A stretch of 50,039 nt of DNA from Holophagales bacterium. GTDB lineage: Bacteria > Acidobacteriota > Thermoanaerobaculia > Multivoradales > Multivoraceae. Below, piece by piece: positions 9,379-17,737 of this stretch; position 1 is the first letter of the stretch, and each line of letters begins with the position of its first letter. Made by a program: the position numbers and the translations under genes. Location: NCBI GenBank assembly GCA_009837085.1, contig VXUF01000070.1:1-50039 (forward strand), in the 5' to 3' direction. The notes under the pieces were generated by a model. It was not told where the DNA came from and did not search any database. It saw nothing but the letters and a program-made list of their open reading frames with translations.

Positions 9379-10437
9379 ATGACCACGCAGACCACCGCCC
9401 CGCCCAAGCCGCCGGTGCTCAAGGTGGGCATCGACCTGGGGACGTCGCGCAGTTCGATCTCCGCCGCGAATGGCGAGCGCCACATGGTAAGGAGCTACGT
9501 TGGCTGGCCTCGGGACATGGTCGCCCGAAAGGTTCTCAAACGTGACGTGCTCGTGGGCATCGAAGCCCTGGAGAAACGACCGATGCTGGACCTGCGCCGG
9601 CCACTCGAGCGGGGCCTGATCAAGGAAGGATCGGCCCGTGACGAGCAGGCTGTGCGCGAGATCGTCCGGCGGCTCCTCGAACTGGCGGTGCCCGAGGGAC
9701 GGAACCCGAGGTCAGCGATTCACGCCGTCGTCGGTGTGCCGGCCGAGACGCTCCGCGTGAACCGCCAGAACCTGCGGCGCATCCTCGACGGCCAGGTCGC
9801 CAGCACGATGATCGTCTCGGAACCGTTCGCCGTCGCCTACGGTCTGGATGCCCTGGTCCATACGATGGTCGTGGACATCGGCGCGGGCACGACGGACTTG
9901 TGCGTCCTCATGGGCCGCTTTCCGACCGAGAACGACCAGCGGACCCTGACCGTCGCGGGTGACGCCGTCGACCTCAACCTGCACGCGCGCATCGAGGAAC
10001 GCTTCCCCGACGCATCGGTATCGATCCACATGGCGCGCGCGTGGAAGGAAAAGTACTCCTTCGTGGGCGGAGGCGGTCCGGTCATCGTCGATGCGCCCGT
10101 AAACGGCAGACCGACCCGAATCGACATCACGGAGCCGATGCGCACCGCCTGCGAGAGTCTCCTGGAACCGCTACGTGAGACGATGCTCGATCTGATCGCG
10201 AGGGTCGAACCAGAGTACCAGGCCCAGGTCCGGAACAACGTGATTCTGACTGGCGGATCCGGGCTCATCCGGGGCCTTGGCGCCGCCCTGCAGAGCGCGC
10301 TCGGCGAACTGGGCGGCGGACGCGTACGCGTGGTCAAGGATCCGGTCTTCGTCGGCTCCGACGGCGGCCTGACCCTGGCCAACGACGTCCGGGACGAGGA
10401 CTGGCTGCGACTGGCCGGACCCCGCGGCGATCAGTAA
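9379..10437 (+). CDS. MamK/MreB-like bacterial actin
   Basis: Actin-fold ATPase of 352 residues, expected to form filaments in the cytoplasm. Nucleotide-binding signatures are present: phosphate-1 GIDLGTSRSS (residues 17-26), phosphate-2 VVDIGAGTTDLC (164-175) and the adenosine motif ILTGGSGLIRG near 290. Compared from memory with known families, it fits magnetosome MamK better than MreB. The segment SEPFAVAYGLDALV, the stretch KEKYSFVGG, the C-terminal EPEYQAQVRNN and the spacing between them all follow MamK. MamK positions magnetosomes, but no other mam gene is in this window. The partner here is a peptidoglycan amidase, which suggests a wall- or shape-related role (inference). The stop overlaps the convergent methyltransferase gene by 7 bases. 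Confidence 0.8.
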   Translation: MTTQTTAPPKPPVLKVGIDLGTSRSSISAANGERHMVRSYVGWPRDMVARKVLKRDVLVGIEALEKRPMLDLRRPLERGLIKEGSARDEQAVREIVRRLLELAVPEGRNPRSAIHAVVGVPAETLRVNRQNLRRILDGQVASTMIVSEPFAVAYGLDALVHTMVVDIGAGTTDLCVLMGRFPTENDQRTLTVAGDAVDLNLHARIEERFPDASVSIHMARAWKEKYSFVGGGGPVIVDAPVNGRPTRIDITEPMRTACESLLEPLRETMLDLIARVEPEYQAQVRNNVILTGGSGLIRGLGAALQSALGELGGGRVRVVKDPVFVGSDGGLTLANDVRDEDWLRLAGPRGDQ

Positions 10438-11255
10438 CGCGCCACCAGGTAGACGACCCAACTGCCCTCGTTCGCCATCCGCGTGCGGCGCCGGAAGATG
10501 CCGTCCCCTTCTCCGGTGTCGCCATCCCAGCCCTCGCCGTACACCTCGACATCGTCGAACCCGGCCTCGGCCAGCAACTCCCTGATCTCGGGCAGGGTCC
10601 ACATGCGCCACGCGTAGCGGAAGACGTTGCTCACCTTCTCCCCGCCCTCCGGCGTGAAGTGCATCGCGCAGCGCATCCAGTGGTCGACGGCGTTGAAGGC
10701 GAGTTGGTCCCAACTGTAGGTGAAGGCCGGCAGGGCGACTCCGTCGACGCCTACCGAGGCCTCGATCTCCGTGTGCTCGGTCGTCGCCTGAAAGGAGTCC
10801 GTGCCGCCGAAGGCGTCCAGAACGAACAGGCCTCCGGGCTCGAGCGAGCGCTTGGCCGCCCGAAAGTAGTCCAGCATCTCTCCGCGCCCCGGGAACAGGA
10901 AGAAGGAGAAGTTGAAGGCGACCTGCACGTCGACCGCAGGGCCGGCCGCCCGGCGGACGTCGCGGCACTCGAGCTCCACGCTGTCCTCGACGCACCTCGC
11001 CTCGACCCGATTGCGCCAACCCCAGTCCAGCGTCGGGCGGTGAAGATCGACACCCCAGGCGAGGTTCCCGGGCCTGCGAGCTGCGAACGCGCTCGCCAGC
11101 GAGGCAGTGCCGCAGAAGTCCTCCCGCAGGGATCCGGGAAGCCGTCCGTTGAGGCGACGATAGACCCGCTCGACGAAGTCGATGTCCACCTCCACGTTCT
11201 GGACGGCCGCCTCGTAGAACCGATGGCGGTGCCGGCGAACCTCCGCGCGCCTCAC
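10431..11255 (-). CDS. Class I SAM-dependent methyltransferase
   Basis: Predicted S-adenosylmethionine-dependent methyltransferase of 274 residues. The core begins with LREDFCGTASLASAFAARRP and WGVDLHRPTLDWG, the SAM-binding strand-loop and acidic strand, followed by VDVQVAFNFSFFLFPGRGEM and LEPGGLFVLDAFGG. The C-terminal LPEIRELLAEAGFDDVEVYGE is the usual final helix and strand. GTG at 11255 was chosen because it overlaps the upstream HAD stop as GTGA; a longer open extension to 11378 only reads the HAD gene in another frame. The methyl acceptor is unknown. Confidence 0.82.
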   Translation of the reverse strand: MRRAEVRRHRHRFYEAAVQNVEVDIDFVERVYRRLNGRLPGSLREDFCGTASLASAFAARRPGNLAWGVDLHRPTLDWGWRNRVEARCVEDSVELECRDVRRAAGPAVDVQVAFNFSFFLFPGRGEMLDYFRAAKRSLEPGGLFVLDAFGGTDSFQATTEHTEIEASVGVDGVALPAFTYSWDQLAFNAVDHWMRCAMHFTPEGGEKVSNVFRYAWRMWTLPEIRELLAEAGFDDVEVYGEGWDGDTGEGDGIFRRRTRMANEGSWVVYLVARY

Positions 11256-11998
11256 TCGCGCCCCGGAGGCCCCGGCAACAGCGACGCCAGCTCGTCCAGG
11301 TCGGCCACCTTCGGGCAGTCCATCTCCGGCCAGTCGGCCCAGGGATCGAGCAGGACGGCGTGAACGCCGGCGGCCCACGCGCCGGCCACGTCGGCGGCGT
11401 ACAGGTCGCCTATGTGCACCGTTCGTCCCGGACGCGCGCCGACCAGATCGAGCGCGACCTCGAAGATCCTGGGGTCCGGCTTCTCGAAGCCGACAACCGT
11501 CGAGTCGACCAGGCCGTCGAAGAGATGGTCCATGCCAATCCGGGTGAGGGTCCGCGCCATGCTGCCGTCCGAGTTGCTGACCACCACCATGCGGTAGCCG
11601 AGCGCGCGAATCCGCTCGAGCGCTTCCCTCCGGCCCGGCATCCTGCGGTTCCAGAGCCGGTCGTTGCGGCCGGGCGAGAACAGCCGCTCTGCGATCCCGG
11701 AGACGACGGCCTCCAGCTCGACGTCATCCCGGCTGGACGCCGGCAGCCGCTCTAGAGTCGCTCGCAGGCAGAAGCGGAAGGCCCCGCCTCCCTCGGTCGT
11801 CCTCCGCTCGGCCAGGGCCGCGGAGAGCACCGGCCGCGCCGCCGCCTCCGCGCGTTCCAGCTGCCGTCCCGAGCACTCGACGCCGAGGCCGGCCGCAACG
11901 GCGGCGACCCGGTCGAAGTCCATCGACAGAAACGTGTTGCCGGCGTCGAAGAAGATCGTGTCGAGTTCCGCCCAGGGAACCGTTCGCGCCCTCGCCAT
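11252..11998 (-). CDS. HAD-superfamily hydrolase (phosphatase-like)
   Basis: Haloacid dehalogenase-superfamily protein, 248 residues, probably a small-molecule phosphatase. Motif I reads FFDAGNTF: the nucleophile Asp is present, but the usual acid/base Asp two residues on is Gly, a pattern seen in a recognised part of the family. Motif II is VVVSNSDGS, motif III Lys is in GFEKPDPRIF, and motif IV is HIGDLYAADVAGA. A helical cap lies between motifs I and II. The gene is coupled by GTGA to the downstream methyltransferase, suggesting the two act in one process. The substrate cannot be inferred. Confidence 0.85.
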   Translation of the reverse strand: MARARTVPWAELDTIFFDAGNTFLSMDFDRVAAVAAGLGVECSGRQLERAEAAARPVLSAALAERRTTEGGGAFRFCLRATLERLPASSRDDVELEAVVSGIAERLFSPGRNDRLWNRRMPGRREALERIRALGYRMVVVSNSDGSMARTLTRIGMDHLFDGLVDSTVVGFEKPDPRIFEVALDLVGARPGRTVHIGDLYAADVAGAWAAGVHAVLLDPWADWPEMDCPKVADLDELASLLPGPPGRE

Positions 11999-12056
11999 GG
12001 CGGCTTAGTGTGCCACTGATCGGATCGTTTATTCTCGACACCAACGGAGGACGACG

Positions 12057-13190
12057 ATGAAGCGAAGAAACGTGATCGGTCCGGCGGCGCTCGCCATGAC
12101 AACCGCTCTCCTGTTCGGCGCCGCGACCGCCGCCCAAGAAGAACCGTCACCGGCGCTGCAACAGCTGGGCAACGACCTGTTCGCCGAGCTCCTGTTCAAC
12201 AACCAGGGAACGGGCTTCGCGATCGCCTGCTCCGTGTGCCACGCCATCGGCGAGTCGGTGCCCGGCAAGTCGGAGCGCTACTACGCCGACTACACGCCGA
12301 CCAGCCTGACCGCGAACCGCGAGACGACCGAACGGAACGCACAGACCCTGGCCGACGCTTCGCGCGCCGAGGTGTTCGGCTGGGACGGCGCGTATGACTC
12401 GATGGAGGACATGGTCCTCGACAAGCTGGTCGGCAAGCAGTACGGCTGGAACGACGAGGACCGTGACGCAGGGATGGACAACGCGGCCTACGTGCTGCTC
12501 AACGAGGGCCACAACGCGATCTCGGGCGTGCCATACCTCGATCAGTTCCAGGAGGTCTACGGCCTGGATCTGGAGTCCCTGCCGCGGCCCGAGGTGGCCG
12601 CCGCCGCCGCCCGCGCCCTGGCCGACTACACCCGCACCCTGAGCTACACGATGACCGCGCGCTGGGACGCCTTCGCCGAGCAGAACCGGTTCCGCAAGCA
12701 GCCGAACGACGACGAGGACATGCTGAACTACGCGGCGAGCATCGAGAGCCGGATCTTCAACCAGGAAGGCCGGAACCTGATCCGGCGGCCGGAAGGGTTC
12801 ACCGAGACGGCGTACGAGGGCTTCAAGACCTTCTTCCGCGCCTTCGACGTGGAGTCCGTCGGCAACTGCGTCCGCTGCCACGTGCCGCCGACCTTCAGCG
12901 ACTACGCGCTCCACGGCACCGGCGCGGGCGACTTCAAGACGCCGCCGCTCCGGAACCTGTCCCGCACCGACCCGTACCTGCACGACGGCAGCGCCGCCAC
13001 CCTCGAGGACGCGATCCGGACCCACATGGCGCTGGCGGAAGCGGCCGACAGCGAACAGGAAGGCGTCGACCCGCTGTTCGGCGAGATCAACATCTCGGAC
13101 GCGGACATCGAGCCGCTGGTCCTGTTCCTGCAGATGCTGGACGAGGTGGGGCCCGAGAACTTCCGCCACTACCTGATCAACTTCGAGTGA
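12057..13190 (+). CDS. Exported di-heme cytochrome c peroxidase/MauG-family protein
   Basis: Periplasmic c-type cytochrome, 377 residues. A Sec signal peptide (MKRRNVIGPAALAMTTALLF, cleavage near AAA-TAAQEE) is followed by two heme-attachment motifs, CSVCH at residues 58-62 and CVRCH at 271-275. The domain order, and the late segment PPLRNLSRTDPYLHDGSAATLEDA, are those of bacterial cytochrome c peroxidases and MauG relatives. These reduce hydrogen peroxide with electrons from small cytochromes, or oxidise protein side chains. Which of the two applies is not visible. A strong ribosome-binding site (GGAGG, 12046-12050) lies 6 bases before the ATG. The stop overlaps the next gene's GTG. Confidence 0.88.
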   Translation: MKRRNVIGPAALAMTTALLFGAATAAQEEPSPALQQLGNDLFAELLFNNQGTGFAIACSVCHAIGESVPGKSERYYADYTPTSLTANRETTERNAQTLADASRAEVFGWDGAYDSMEDMVLDKLVGKQYGWNDEDRDAGMDNAAYVLLNEGHNAISGVPYLDQFQEVYGLDLESLPRPEVAAAAARALADYTRTLSYTMTARWDAFAEQNRFRKQPNDDEDMLNYAASIESRIFNQEGRNLIRRPEGFTETAYEGFKTFFRAFDVESVGNCVRCHVPPTFSDYALHGTGAGDFKTPPLRNLSRTDPYLHDGSAATLEDAIRTHMALAEAADSEQEGVDPLFGEINISDADIEPLVLFLQMLDEVGPENFRHYLINFE

Positions 13191-13849
13191 GGAGCGCTGG
13201 TCTCCCGCTCGTTGGGCCACTGCTCGCCGCGCTGCTGCTCGCGGCGCCGCTTGCCGCCGATCCTTCGCTCGAGCGCACGGCGGAGTTGCCTCCGGATCTG
13301 CCGGACTGGCTGTCGCCGCTGCTCGATCCGGGCGGCTACAGGGTCGTCCGCGACGAGGGCCAGCCGATCGAGTTCTGGTTCCCGCCCGCGCTGCCCATGC
13401 AGGACCCCTCAGCGGAACTCGGGGTCGAGTATCCGACCCTGCCTCCCGGCGGTCTGGTCGGCCTGATGCGCACGACGGACGACTGGAGCACCTACAAGAA
13501 GCAGATCGTGCCGGCCGGCACCTACACCCTCCGCTACGCCGTGCAGCCGGCGGACGGCGACCACACCGGGCAGACCTGGTTCCGCGACTTCCTGGTCCTC
13601 ATTCCGGTCGCTCTCGACACGTTCGATCCCTACGGCTTCCCGGAACAGGAGCCCCTGGTCGAAGCCAGCATCACGATCATCGAGGGCGCCACCCACCCGA
13701 TGACGATGGCCCTGTTTCAGAACTACGACGGCACGGAGAGCGCCACCATGTTCTGGAACGACCTCGATCAGCCCACACTGGCTGTGCCCCTCGGCGGCGT
13801 GACCCTTGGACTGGTCATCGAAGGTGAGGGCGAGGAAGTGCCGTTGTAG
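13187..13849 (+). CDS. Exported protein of unknown function, coupled to the di-heme cytochrome
   Basis: Not recognised. A protein of 220 residues starting at a GTG that overlaps the cytochrome stop (GTGA). Residues 1-24 form a Sec-type signal peptide (hydrophobic GPLLAALLLAAPLAAD). The mature part is rich in Pro, Asp and aromatic residues, with a beta-like segment VPAGTYTLRYAVQPADGDHTGQ that recalls exported DUF2911-like beta-sandwich proteins, but I cannot confirm that. There is no Cys after the signal, so it does not itself bind heme c. Coupling to the peroxidase suggests a partner or maturation role (inference). Confidence 0.75.
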   Translation: MRSAGLPLVGPLLAALLLAAPLAADPSLERTAELPPDLPDWLSPLLDPGGYRVVRDEGQPIEFWFPPALPMQDPSAELGVEYPTLPPGGLVGLMRTTDDWSTYKKQIVPAGTYTLRYAVQPADGDHTGQTWFRDFLVLIPVALDTFDPYGFPEQEPLVEASITIIEGATHPMTMALFQNYDGTESATMFWNDLDQPTLAVPLGGVTLGLVIEGEGEEVPL

Positions 13850-13855
13850 ACGCCG

Positions 13856-14656
13856 CTAGCGACTTCGCGTCAGCGGCACGAAGCGCACTGGAATGACGCG
13901 GGTCCGCGCCACCGACCCGTCCGCCTGCTTCTCCAGCACCTGAAGCTCCTGGCGGCCGCCATCGGGCCCGACCGGCAGCACCAGCCGGCCGCCGGCGGCC
14001 AACTGATCGACCAGGGGCTGCGGCACGTGGTCCGGCGCCGCCGTGACGACGATCGCGTCGAAGGGCGCCTCTTCGGGCCACCCCGCGTAGCCGTCGCCGA
14101 TCCGTGTGGTCACGTTCTCGTAGCCGGCCGCGTCAAGCGCCGCCGCCGCCCGCAGCCCGAGGGGCTCCACGATCTCGATCGTGAACACCTGATCGACGAT
14201 CTCCGCCAGCACCGCGGCCTGGTAGCCCGAGCCGGTGCCGATCTCGAGCACCTTGTCCTCCGGGTCGGGCTCCGCGAGCTCGGTCATCAGCGCCACGATG
14301 TAGGGCTGGGAGATCGTCTGCCGCCAGCCGATCCCGAGAGGCGAGTCCCGGTAGGCCCACTCGCGGATGTCCTCCGGCACGAAGAGGTGGCGTTCGACCT
14401 TCTCCATCGCGTCGATGACGCGCACATCGAGCACCGGCGGCCGGCCGTCGCGGGGCTCGGAGATCGTGTCGCGCACCATGCGCCGCCTCAACTCCGCGAA
14501 GTCGACCGCCTCCTGGGCCGACGCCGTACAGCCCGCGAGGCCGACGGCCGCCGCGGCGGCTACGCCCAGGATGCCGGGCCTCGACCGGTGCCCCAGGCCC
14601 GCGTATAGCCTTCGCAGGCTCTTCCCGATTCCGCCGCCAACCGAGATCCGCGTCAT
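13856..14656 (-). CDS. Protein-L-isoaspartate O-methyltransferase family protein with lipoprotein signal
   Basis: Pcm-family enzyme, 266 residues, which would methylate isoaspartyl residues in damaged proteins using S-adenosylmethionine. The catalytic domain is standard: RDSPLGIGWRQTISQPYIV, the SAM loop VLEIGTGSGYQAAVLAEIV, then APFDAIVVTAA and GGRLVLPVG. The unusual part is the N terminus: a basic start, a hydrophobic stretch (GILGVAAAAAVGLAGC) and a good lipobox LAGC with Cys 43. This predicts a lipoprotein outside the cytoplasm, where SAM is not expected. ATG at 14656 is chosen; longer versions run into the divergent transporter gene. Confidence 0.85.
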   Translation of the reverse strand: MTRISVGGGIGKSLRRLYAGLGHRSRPGILGVAAAAAVGLAGCTASAQEAVDFAELRRRMVRDTISEPRDGRPPVLDVRVIDAMEKVERHLFVPEDIREWAYRDSPLGIGWRQTISQPYIVALMTELAEPDPEDKVLEIGTGSGYQAAVLAEIVDQVFTIEIVEPLGLRAAAALDAAGYENVTTRIGDGYAGWPEEAPFDAIVVTAAPDHVPQPLVDQLAAGGRLVLPVGPDGGRQELQVLEKQADGSVARTRVIPVRFVPLTRSR

Positions 14657-14714
14657 CGTCTCTCCCGCCACCCCTGCCGTCAACCTGTGGCGCCGACCGG
14701 GCCTCCTAGCGTAC

Positions 14715-15878
14715 ATGGGGTCGTGGGCCTGCTCGAGCGCCGGCCTCGCGATGCAACAGCTCCTGCTCGTCTGGCTGCTCGCCGGCGTCCTCGCTCTGCC
14801 AGCCGACCGGGTCGGGCCGCTGCAGGCGGCAATCGGCCTGCCCGGCGTGATCATCATGCTCTGGGGCGGCGCCAACGCGGACCGCACGGACGCCAGGGCG
14901 ATCCTGACCCGCGTGTTCGGCGCCGCGGCGCTCGTCCCCTTCGGTCTGGTCCTGGCGCTGGAGCTCGGCGGACTCAACGTGTGGACGGTCACCGCCTGGG
15001 GACTCGGCCTCAGCGCCGCCCTCTCGTTCTCCAGTCCGGCGCAGCAGGCGGTGCTGAACAGGATCGCGGGGCGCGATCTGCAGCGCGGAGTGACCGCGGC
15101 CACCGCGATCAGCATGTTCACCTACATGATCGGACTCCGGGTCGCCGGACAACTCGATTCCTTCGGGCTACGCCAGGTCCTGCTGGCCCAGAGCCTATGC
15201 CTGGCGGCGGCGGCCCTCTGGATCCGCCGGATCGGATCGCAGCCCGCGAACGACCGGGAGTCCGGCGCGCCCGCCTGGCGCCGCATAGTCGAAGGCTTCC
15301 GGGCCTCCTACCGCCAGCGGGCCGTGTTCGACGCGATGACCGTGAACTTCGTCTCCAGCATCTTCAATGCCGGCGCCTTCTTCACCGTTCTCCCCTTTGT
15401 CGTCCTGCGGGTCTACGACGGCGACGCGGAACTTCTGTCCTGGCTGATGATCCTCTTCTTCGCCGGCGCCGTCGTCTCCAACCTGATCATGCTCCGGTTC
15501 ATGCCGTTTCAGCAGCCCGGACGCTGGTTCGTCGTGCTGCAACTCTCGCGGATCCTCGTCCTGTTCCTGATCTGGATCGAACCTGCCTGGTGGCTGGTCG
15601 TCACGGCGAGCGTCGCGTGGGGCCTCAACATGGGCGTGACGACCACCCTGGCCCGGGCCATCGTCCAGGAAGCCGCCGAGCCGCAGACCCGCGGCCGCGT
15701 CATGTCCGTCTTCGGCCTCGGCCTGCTCGGCGCTCCGCTGATCGGCGCCATCATTCTCGGCTGGATCGTCGAAGAGTACGGCGCCCTGGCCGGCCTGGTC
15801 CCGGGCATGGCGGCGTCGGTGCTGCTGTTTGTCTACAGCATGGCCGCCACGGGGCTGTGGCGGTATCGCTCGACTTGA
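14715..15878 (+). CDS. Major facilitator superfamily (MFS) transporter
   Basis: Integral membrane transporter of about 388 residues from ATG 14715. It has many hydrophobic helices, the loop-2/3 type motif WGGANADRTDAR, and a loop of about 30 charged residues near the middle (QPANDRESGAPAWRRIVEGF) separating two six-helix halves. The layout resembles MFS_3-type exporters such as the enterobactin exporter, so export of a small molecule is likely. The start is uncertain: the first helix seems to begin just before this ATG, and no in-frame ATG or GTG lies between it and the divergent Pcm start. A CTG at 14685 is possible. Confidence 0.82.
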   Translation: MGSWACSSAGLAMQQLLLVWLLAGVLALPADRVGPLQAAIGLPGVIIMLWGGANADRTDARAILTRVFGAAALVPFGLVLALELGGLNVWTVTAWGLGLSAALSFSSPAQQAVLNRIAGRDLQRGVTAATAISMFTYMIGLRVAGQLDSFGLRQVLLAQSLCLAAAALWIRRIGSQPANDRESGAPAWRRIVEGFRASYRQRAVFDAMTVNFVSSIFNAGAFFTVLPFVVLRVYDGDAELLSWLMILFFAGAVVSNLIMLRFMPFQQPGRWFVVLQLSRILVLFLIWIEPAWWLVVTASVAWGLNMGVTTTLARAIVQEAAEPQTRGRVMSVFGLGLLGAPLIGAIILGWIVEEYGALAGLVPGMAASVLLFVYSMAATGLWRYRST

Positions 15879-15893
15879 CGCCCTGAGCGCCGA

Positions 15894-16895
15894 TCAGGGA
15901 CGGAATCGGCCCTCGCCTAGCGCACAGTACCCATCGTACGTATCCCGGTCGATGTTCGACCCGCAGAGGATCAGCCCCACACGCGCGCCCGAGAGCTCCC
16001 CGGCGAGACCCGGCAAGGAAGCCGTGGTGGCGGCGCAGGCTGGCTCCACGGCGAGCTTCAATTCCCGGAAGATGAGCCCCATGGCCTGAGCCAACTCGCG
16101 ATCGGTAACCAGGGCGAGCCGATCCACGTTGCTTCTGCAGAGCGTGAAGGGCAGCCATTCGGTCATGGGCGGCGCCAGACTGTCCGCGATGGTGTCCACG
16201 CCTTCGAGGCGCTCCGGCCTGCCGGACCTGAAGCTCCTGTGCATGGCGTCGGCGCCCACGGGTTCCACGCCGACGACGAGGCAATCGGGGTTCAGCCGCT
16301 TCGTGATCGCCGACACGCCCCCGGCCAGACCGCCGCCGCCGATGGCGACGATGAGCGCGTCGAGGTCTCCAAGCTGCCGGTGCATTTCAAGACCGAGCGT
16401 CGCCGCGCCGAGGGCCGTCGCCACGCCGTCGAACGGATGGATCGTCGCCCGGCCCTCCTCGGCCGCGATCCCGGCCACCATCTCGAATCCGCTCGGGCCA
16501 TCCTCCGCCATCAGGATCTCGGCGCCAAGCGCCCTGGCCAGCTCGACACGCGCCGGATTGGCCGATCGCTGCATGACGACCTTCGCGCTGGTCCCCGCGG
16601 CCTTCGCCGCATACGCCACGGCGATCGCGTGATTGCCCGCGCTCATGGCCGTCACACCGGCCCGCAGTTGGTCGGCGCCCAATCGCAGGACGTTCGACAG
16701 CGCGCCCCGCGCCTTGAACGTACCGGAGCGCTGAAAGAGCTCCAGCTTGGCGTGGACACGGCTGTTCTCCGCCAGGATCGCCCGCATCTCGGGGCCCGAC
16801 CACTCGACGACCGGCGTTTCGACGATGTGAGGAGCGATCAGCGCGAGCGTCTCTTCGACTGCCTCCAGCGTGATGCCATGGTCGGCGTCGCTCAC
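15894..16895 (-). CDS. PLP-dependent threonine dehydratase-like enzyme (fold type II)
   Basis: Pyridoxal-phosphate enzyme of the threonine/serine dehydratase and racemase family, 333 residues. The PLP lysine sits in RSGTFKARGALSN, the substrate loop is TAMSAGNHAIAVAYAAK, the phosphate-binding glycine loop is AIGGGGLAGGVSA, and LILCGSNID ends the core. It lacks the C-terminal ACT regulatory domain of biosynthetic IlvA, so a catabolic or racemase-type role on serine, threonine or a hydroxy-amino acid is more likely. GTG at 16895 lies 5 bases after the permease stop, making it the last gene of the ABC transporter operon. A GTG at 16934 would overlap the permease. Confidence 0.87.
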   Translation of the reverse strand: MSDADHGITLEAVEETLALIAPHIVETPVVEWSGPEMRAILAENSRVHAKLELFQRSGTFKARGALSNVLRLGADQLRAGVTAMSAGNHAIAVAYAAKAAGTSAKVVMQRSANPARVELARALGAEILMAEDGPSGFEMVAGIAAEEGRATIHPFDGVATALGAATLGLEMHRQLGDLDALIVAIGGGGLAGGVSAITKRLNPDCLVVGVEPVGADAMHRSFRSGRPERLEGVDTIADSLAPPMTEWLPFTLCRSNVDRLALVTDRELAQAMGLIFRELKLAVEPACAATTASLPGLAGELSGARVGLILCGSNIDRDTYDGYCALGEGRFRP

Positions 16896-16900
16896 AGAAG

Positions 16901-17737
16901 TCAGGCCCGAGCCGAGCCCCTTCGCCGCAACCACTCCACCGTGCTCAACGCCAGCAGCGCGAAGACGATTAGGAAGGTGGCGACGGCCAGGATCGTCGGA
17001 CTGATCTCCTCACGGATGCCGGACCACATCTGGCGCGGCAGGGTGCGCTGCTCCAGGCCCCCCATGAACAGGACGATGACGAGTTCGTCGAAGGAGGCCG
17101 CGAAGGCGAACAGGGAGCCGGAGATGACGCCGGGGAGGATGAGCGGCAATTGCACCCGGCGAAACGCGACGAGGGGGTTCGCGCCCAGGTTGGCGGCCGC
17201 GCGCATGACGGTCCAGTCGAAGCCGGCAAGCGTCGCGCTGACCGTGATCACGACAAAGGGCGCGCCGAAGACGGCGTGGGCGAGGATGATCCCGATGTGG
17301 GTCTGCGCCAGCCCCAGGTTCGAGTAGAAGAAGAACATGCCGACGCCGGCGATGATGACCGGCGTGATCATCGGCGAGATGAGGAGCGCCGTGACGATCT
17401 TGCGGCCCGGCATCGCCGGGTGGGCGAGGCCCAGTGCCGCGGCGGCCCCCAGCACGGTGGCGACGACGGTCGCCGAGATGCCGATGATCAGGCTGTTGGC
17501 GAGCGGCCGCGTCCACTCGTCGCCGTCGAAGATGCTCCGGTACCAGCGGAGAGAGTACGCCTCCGGGTCGAACCGCAGCATGCCCTCCGTGAACGTGAAG
17601 TAGGGCTCCGCGTTGAAGCTGAGCGGAACCAGCACGAGGATCGGCGCGATCAGGAAGACGAAGGCTGCGACGCAGAAGGCGAGGTAGCCCCAGCGGGCGA
17701 CCCGGTAGCCGGGACTGACTGCCGTAGCCGCCATCAT
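16901..17737 (-). CDS. ABC transporter permease, spermidine/putrescine type (PotC-like)
   Basis: Inner-membrane permease of 278 residues with six predicted helices. The cytoplasmic coupling segment that contacts the ATPase is visible: AAANLGANPLVAFRRVQLPLILPG (the EAA-type loop). Helices before it include IVTALLISPMITPVIIAGVGM. It follows PotC in size and order. ATG at 17737 overlaps the first permease's stop (ATGA). It should pair with the upstream PotB-like subunit and the ATPase to import the ligand caught by the binding proteins. Confidence 0.9.
   Translation of the reverse strand: MMAATAVSPGYRVARWGYLAFCVAAFVFLIAPILVLVPLSFNAEPYFTFTEGMLRFDPEAYSLRWYRSIFDGDEWTRPLANSLIIGISATVVATVLGAAAALGLAHPAMPGRKIVTALLISPMITPVIIAGVGMFFFYSNLGLAQTHIGIILAHAVFGAPFVVITVSATLAGFDWTVMRAAANLGANPLVAFRRVQLPLILPGVISGSLFAFAASFDELVIVLFMGGLEQRTLPRQMWSGIREEISPTILAVATFLIVFALLALSTVEWLRRRGSARA

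Noticed and set aside
8374-10437. Part of a magnetosome island
   Set aside because: Apart from the MamK-like protein no magnetosome gene is present, and the neighbours are housekeeping or transport genes.
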